DNA of 7,972 bases, taken from the NCBI GenBank assembly GCA_030038695.1, contig JASHSN010000382.1, positions 1 to 7,972 of the forward strand, in the 5' to 3' direction. Within the stretch, counting starts at the first letter, position 1; each line of letters starts with the position of its first letter. The DNA comes from Nitrososphaeraceae archaeon. GTDB lineage: Archaea > Thermoproteota > Nitrososphaeria > Nitrososphaerales > Nitrososphaeraceae. The notes beneath the pieces are model-generated. The model searched no databases, was not told the origin of the DNA, and saw only the letters and a program-made list of their open reading frames with translations. Below, piece by piece: positions 6,617 to 7,972 of the stretch. The translations under genes and the position numbers were made by a program.

Positions 6617-6696
6617 CTAATACCGCTAAGTAATAAGTGTAACATTGAAATAACCATTCTGTCTCCGCCCTTTTTCTGAATCGACTTTTGCATGTT

Positions 6697-6714
6697 GACG
6701 GAAAAATTCCGGTC
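6697..6714. repeat. Short imperfect inverted repeat upstream of the repeat-protein gene
   Basis: The arms GACGGAA (6697-6703) and TTCCGGTC (6707-6714) pair with one bulged base around AAA. It lies about 85-95 bases upstream of the TATA-like element of the secreted repeat protein. It could be a regulator site, but it is short enough to be chance. Confidence 0.25.
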
Positions 6715-6791
6715 TGTATTTTGGGATCTACGAAGGCGAACATCAACATACAAAAAATGCGTATTCTAGTTTCATATTTTTCACCTCAAGG

Positions 6792-6799
6792 TATTAATA
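6792..6799 (+). promoter_or_regulatory. TATA-like promoter element of the secreted repeat protein
   Basis: TATTAATA is centred about 30 bases before the ATG at 6826. This predicts transcription starting within a few bases of that codon. The spacing decides the start: a translation start at the upstream TTG (6688) would put this element inside the coding sequence. Confidence 0.5.
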
Positions 6800-6825
6800 G
6801 GCATTACGTCTACGCCCTAGCTATT

Positions 6826-7179
6826 ATGCGAACAAAAACATTAACACTCTCGTTAGCCATAGGCATCGGCATCATATTAGCAACTTCGACTTCTGTGACA
6901 TCAGTACTTGCTCAGAATGCTACTAACTCTAGCGCCGCAGGGGCGGCAGCCAAAAATGCAACTAATAGCACGGCGAGCGCCGCAGGGGCGGCAGCCAAAA
7001 ATGCAACTAATAGCACGGCTGCACTCAAAAATGCAACTAGCGCCGCAGCCAAAAATGCAACTAGCGCAGCTGGAGCTGCAGCCAAAAATGCTAGTAGCAG
7101 TGGTAGTAACAATACGTCCGCAAATCCATTAGCAAAGATCGGTCATATGCTCTCAAAGTTATTCGGAGGCAAGGGTTAG
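6826..7179 (+). CDS. Small secreted Ala/Asn-rich repeat protein with many N-glycosylation sequons
   Basis: A 117-residue protein from the ATG at 6826, chosen over an upstream TTG because it gives a clean signal peptide and sits 30 bases after a TATA-like element. Residues 1-29 form a Sec signal peptide: basic MRTK, a hydrophobic stretch (about 6-20) and a predicted cleavage after VLA29 before Gln30. The mature part is low-complexity, built from AAAKNAT-type units. It includes two identical 15-residue repeats (36-50 and 51-65) and shorter copies at about 67-71, 73-79 and 82-90. Eleven N-X-S/T sequons are visible, at Asn31, 34, 44, 47, 59, 62, 69, 77, 88, 95 and 96. The C-terminus, PLAKIGHMLSKLFGGKG (101-117), is a cationic, amphipathic helix-like tail. 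I recognise no family. A heavily glycosylated surface or secreted protein is inference. It has no cysteines and no second membrane segment. Confidence 0.75.
   Translation: MRTKTLTLSLAIGIGIILATSTSVTSVLAQNATNSSAAGAAAKNATNSTASAAGAAAKNATNSTAALKNATSAAAKNATSAAGAAAKNASSSGSNNTSANPLAKIGHMLSKLFGGKG
6931..7020 (+). repeat. Two tandem 45-bp in-frame repeats
   Basis: Copy 1 (6931-6975) and copy 2 (6976-7020) are identical except for the last base (G versus T, synonymous GCG/GCT). Each encodes SAAGAAAKNATNSTA. Degenerate partial copies sharing an AAAAATGCAACTA core continue to about 7063, and a further diverged copy reaches about 7100. The near-identity of the two full copies suggests a recent duplication or slippage event. 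Confidence 0.9.
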
Positions 7180-7201
7180 TCAACGTCATAAAAATCTCTG
7201 G

Positions 7202-7228
7202 CAACAGGGATAGACCAATACCCTGTTG
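7202..7228 (+). terminator. Hairpin after the secreted repeat protein, possible terminator
   Basis: A perfect 8-base stem, CAACAGGG (7202-7209) with CCCTGTTG (7221-7228), encloses an 11-base loop. It begins 22 bases after the TAG stop. Only TT-TC follows directly; a run of five T comes at 7250-7254. Archaeal termination relies mainly on T-runs, so this could instead be an mRNA 3'-end stabilising stem. Confidence 0.4.
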
Positions 7229-7289
7229 TTTCAATGCAATATCTTAGAGTTTTTGGTCACTTTTACAATCGTATCATACCACAGAAATG

Positions 7290-7298
7290 AATTTTAGG
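7290..7298 (+). promoter_or_regulatory. Possible TATA-like element of the tRNA-binding protein
   Basis: AATTTTAGG lies about 25 bases upstream of the GTG start at 7319, the spacing expected for a leaderless transcript. A more AT-rich ATATATTT at 7311-7318 abuts the start codon and is too close to drive it. The element is weak. Confidence 0.25.
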
Positions 7299-7318
7299 AA
7301 TGACAGTGGCATATATTT

Positions 7319-7663
7319 GTGACCTCAGAAGAAGAGAAACAGATAACTTACGACGAATTTTCAAAAGTTCGTCTCAAAATCGGCAAAGTAATTCATGCAG
7401 AAAATATTCCTGGTATGAACAAAGTTTTTAAAGTCATCGTAGATATTGGCTCGGAACACAGAGAACTAGTAGTGGGCGCCGCAGCTTATTTTTCTCCAGA
7501 TCAATTTGTTGGAAGAATTGTAGTAATATGCACAAACTTGATACCTCGTAGAATTGGAAGCATTACCTCAAATGGGATGTTGCTTGCTGCTGAAGGAGCT
7601 GACGGGCGTCCTGCATTTCTCACAATTGTCGACTATGCTCCTCTTGGGTCTTTTGTTCGCTAG
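7319..7663 (+). CDS. Stand-alone tRNA-binding (OB-fold) protein, MetRS beta-like
   Basis: A 114-residue protein made almost entirely of the tRNA-binding OB-fold found at the C-terminus of methionyl-tRNA synthetases, in Arc1p/EMAPII and in CsaA. The family pattern runs in order: ITYDEFSKVRLKIGKVIHAE (9-28), FKVIVDIG (37-44), ELVVGAAAYFSP (49-60), GRIVVICTNLIPRRIGSITSNGMLLAAEG (65-93) and a closing segment ending PLGSFVR. In archaea such proteins are usually annotated as MetRS beta subunit, thought to bind tRNA non-specifically and assist a separate catalytic MetRS or act as an RNA-binding chaperone. The start is GTG at 7319: an in-frame TGA at 7301-7303 blocks any upstream start, and the next Met (residue 33) would remove the first strand. 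It appears to be transcribed alone, 139 bases after the repeat protein. Confidence 0.88.
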   Translation: MTSEEEKQITYDEFSKVRLKIGKVIHAENIPGMNKVFKVIVDIGSEHRELVVGAAAYFSPDQFVGRIVVICTNLIPRRIGSITSNGMLLAAEGADGRPAFLTIVDYAPLGSFVR

Positions 7664-7795
7664 ATGCACGTTAACATGCTCTATTGTATTAAATCACCGA
7701 GCAAGCTGTTCTTACCTCATGTTTTACCTCCATTGACAACTAGGATTTAGATGTCCAAGACCGTGTGATTAGGCGTAATATTTCGTACACAGCAG

Positions 7796-7804
7796 TTTTA
7801 TAAT
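7796..7804 (+). promoter_or_regulatory. TATA box of the corrinoid adenosyltransferase gene
   Basis: TTTTATAAT is the best archaeal TATA match in the window. It is centred 29 bases before the ATG at 7829, so the transcript should start within a few bases of that codon. The rest of the 165-base gap after the tRNA-binding gene shows no cobalamin-riboswitch-like structure and no credible gene. Confidence 0.55.
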
Positions 7805-7828
7805 GTTGAAGGTTATTGACTCGGGATC

Positions 7829-7972
7829 ATGACTGCCAGTAAAGGTCTTGTGATCGTTTACACAGGTAAAGGCAAGGGAAAGACTACGGCTGCTTTAGGG
7901 ATCGTCTTACGCGCGGTAGGCCATGGACAAAGAGTCATGATGATCCAATTCATTAAGGGAGAATGGTATTAT
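7829..7972 (+). CDS. cobO: Cob(I)yrinic acid a,c-diamide adenosyltransferase, N-terminal part (CobO/BtuR type)
   Basis: The first 48 codons of a gene that runs off the right edge. The visible protein begins with a short N-terminus, strand LVIVYTG (7-13), and the P-loop GKGKGKTT (13-20). [22 protein letters not shown] (20-41) and IKGEWYY (42-48) follow. This is the characteristic start of CobA/CobO/BtuR-type ATP:corrinoid adenosyltransferases, which use the P-loop to bind ATP in the reverse orientation and attach the 5'-deoxyadenosyl group to the reduced cobalt of a corrinoid during B12 synthesis or salvage. The unrelated PduO- and EutT-type enzymes lack this P-loop start. The ATG at 7829 is supported by a strong TATA box 29 bases upstream. 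Nothing can be said of the C-terminal three quarters. Confidence 0.9.
   Translation, partial: MTASKGLVIVYTGKGKGKTTAALGIVLRAVGHGQRVMMIQFIKGEWYY

Larger units (their letters stand above)
6493..6825. other. 333-base divergent intergenic region
   Basis: This separates the minus-strand glycosyltransferase from the plus-strand secreted repeat protein. It holds the two TATA-like elements (6518-6528 minus, 6792-6799 plus) and two inverted repeats (6594-6616 and 6697-6714). A plus-strand frame upstream of the repeat protein is open back to a TTG at 6688. The added 46 residues have no signal-peptide character and include the TATA element, so I treat that part as noncoding. No tRNA or other known RNA was recognised. 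Confidence 0.6.

Noticed and set aside
6688..6825. N-terminal extension of the secreted repeat protein from a TTG start.
   Set aside because: The ATG at 6826 begins a textbook signal peptide and follows a TATA-like element at the right distance; the extension would bury the signal peptide and contain the promoter.
6931..7100. Possible CRISPR-like array.
   Set aside because: The repeats are directly adjacent with no unique spacers, are in frame, and encode a conserved peptide unit.
6912..7112. Open frames on the opposite strand and in another + frame across the repeat protein.
   Set aside because: They exist because the 3-base-periodic, GC-rich repeat avoids stops in several frames; their leucine/alanine- or lysine/methionine-rich products are mirrors of the repeat.
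7664..7753. 29-codon open frame starting at ATG 7664, directly after the tRNA-binding gene stop.
   Set aside because: It has no ribosome binding site or promoter, no recognisable motif, and is short enough to arise by chance.

Overview
The window looks like a chromosomal segment of an ammonia-oxidising-type archaeon (Thaumarchaeota/Nitrososphaerota). The main evidence is a complete eukaryote-like DNA topoisomerase IB with all five catalytic residues, a type known as a marker of this phylum. It is supported by a split cofG-cofH pair for coenzyme F420, a UbiD-family decarboxylase, a stand-alone Lrp/AsnC sensor domain, a stand-alone MetRS-beta-like tRNA-binding protein and a cobalamin adenosyltransferase. 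Most start codons lack a Shine-Dalgarno sequence and sit about 22-35 bases downstream of a TATA-like element, which is archaeal leaderless or short-leader architecture. Base composition is moderately AT-rich. I cannot name the genus.

Layout, left to right. A UbiD-family decarboxylase enters from the left edge on the + strand and ends at 337. It converges on a minus-strand block: a stand-alone RAM/AsnC-type domain (367-615), a 322-base stretch with no convincing gene (616-937), topoisomerase IB (938-2692), cofH (2798-4039), cofG (4036-5220) and a membrane-anchored family 2 glycosyltransferase (5275-6492). A 333-base divergent intergenic region (6493-6825) with two inverted repeats follows. The + strand then carries a small secreted, alanine-rich, sequon-rich repeat protein (6826-7179), a stand-alone tRNA-binding OB-fold protein (7319-7663), and the first 48 codons of a CobO/BtuR-type corrinoid adenosyltransferase running off the right edge (from 7829).

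How the genes work together. CofG and CofH are the two radical-SAM halves of FO synthase, which makes the deazaflavin chromophore of F420. Their genes overlap by four bases (ATGA), and cofH has an internal Shine-Dalgarno sequence, so they are almost certainly one transcript. The other genes look like separately transcribed housekeeping genes (DNA topology, translation, B12 cofactor, surface or membrane glycosylation). The least ordinary element is the small exported protein: a signal peptide, two near-identical 45-bp tandem repeats and eleven N-X-S/T sequons in fewer than 90 mature residues. I do not see a convincing new multi-gene system. The best unexplained targets are that repeat protein, the gene-poor stretch at 616-937, and the palindromes in the cofG promoter and in the divergent intergenic region.
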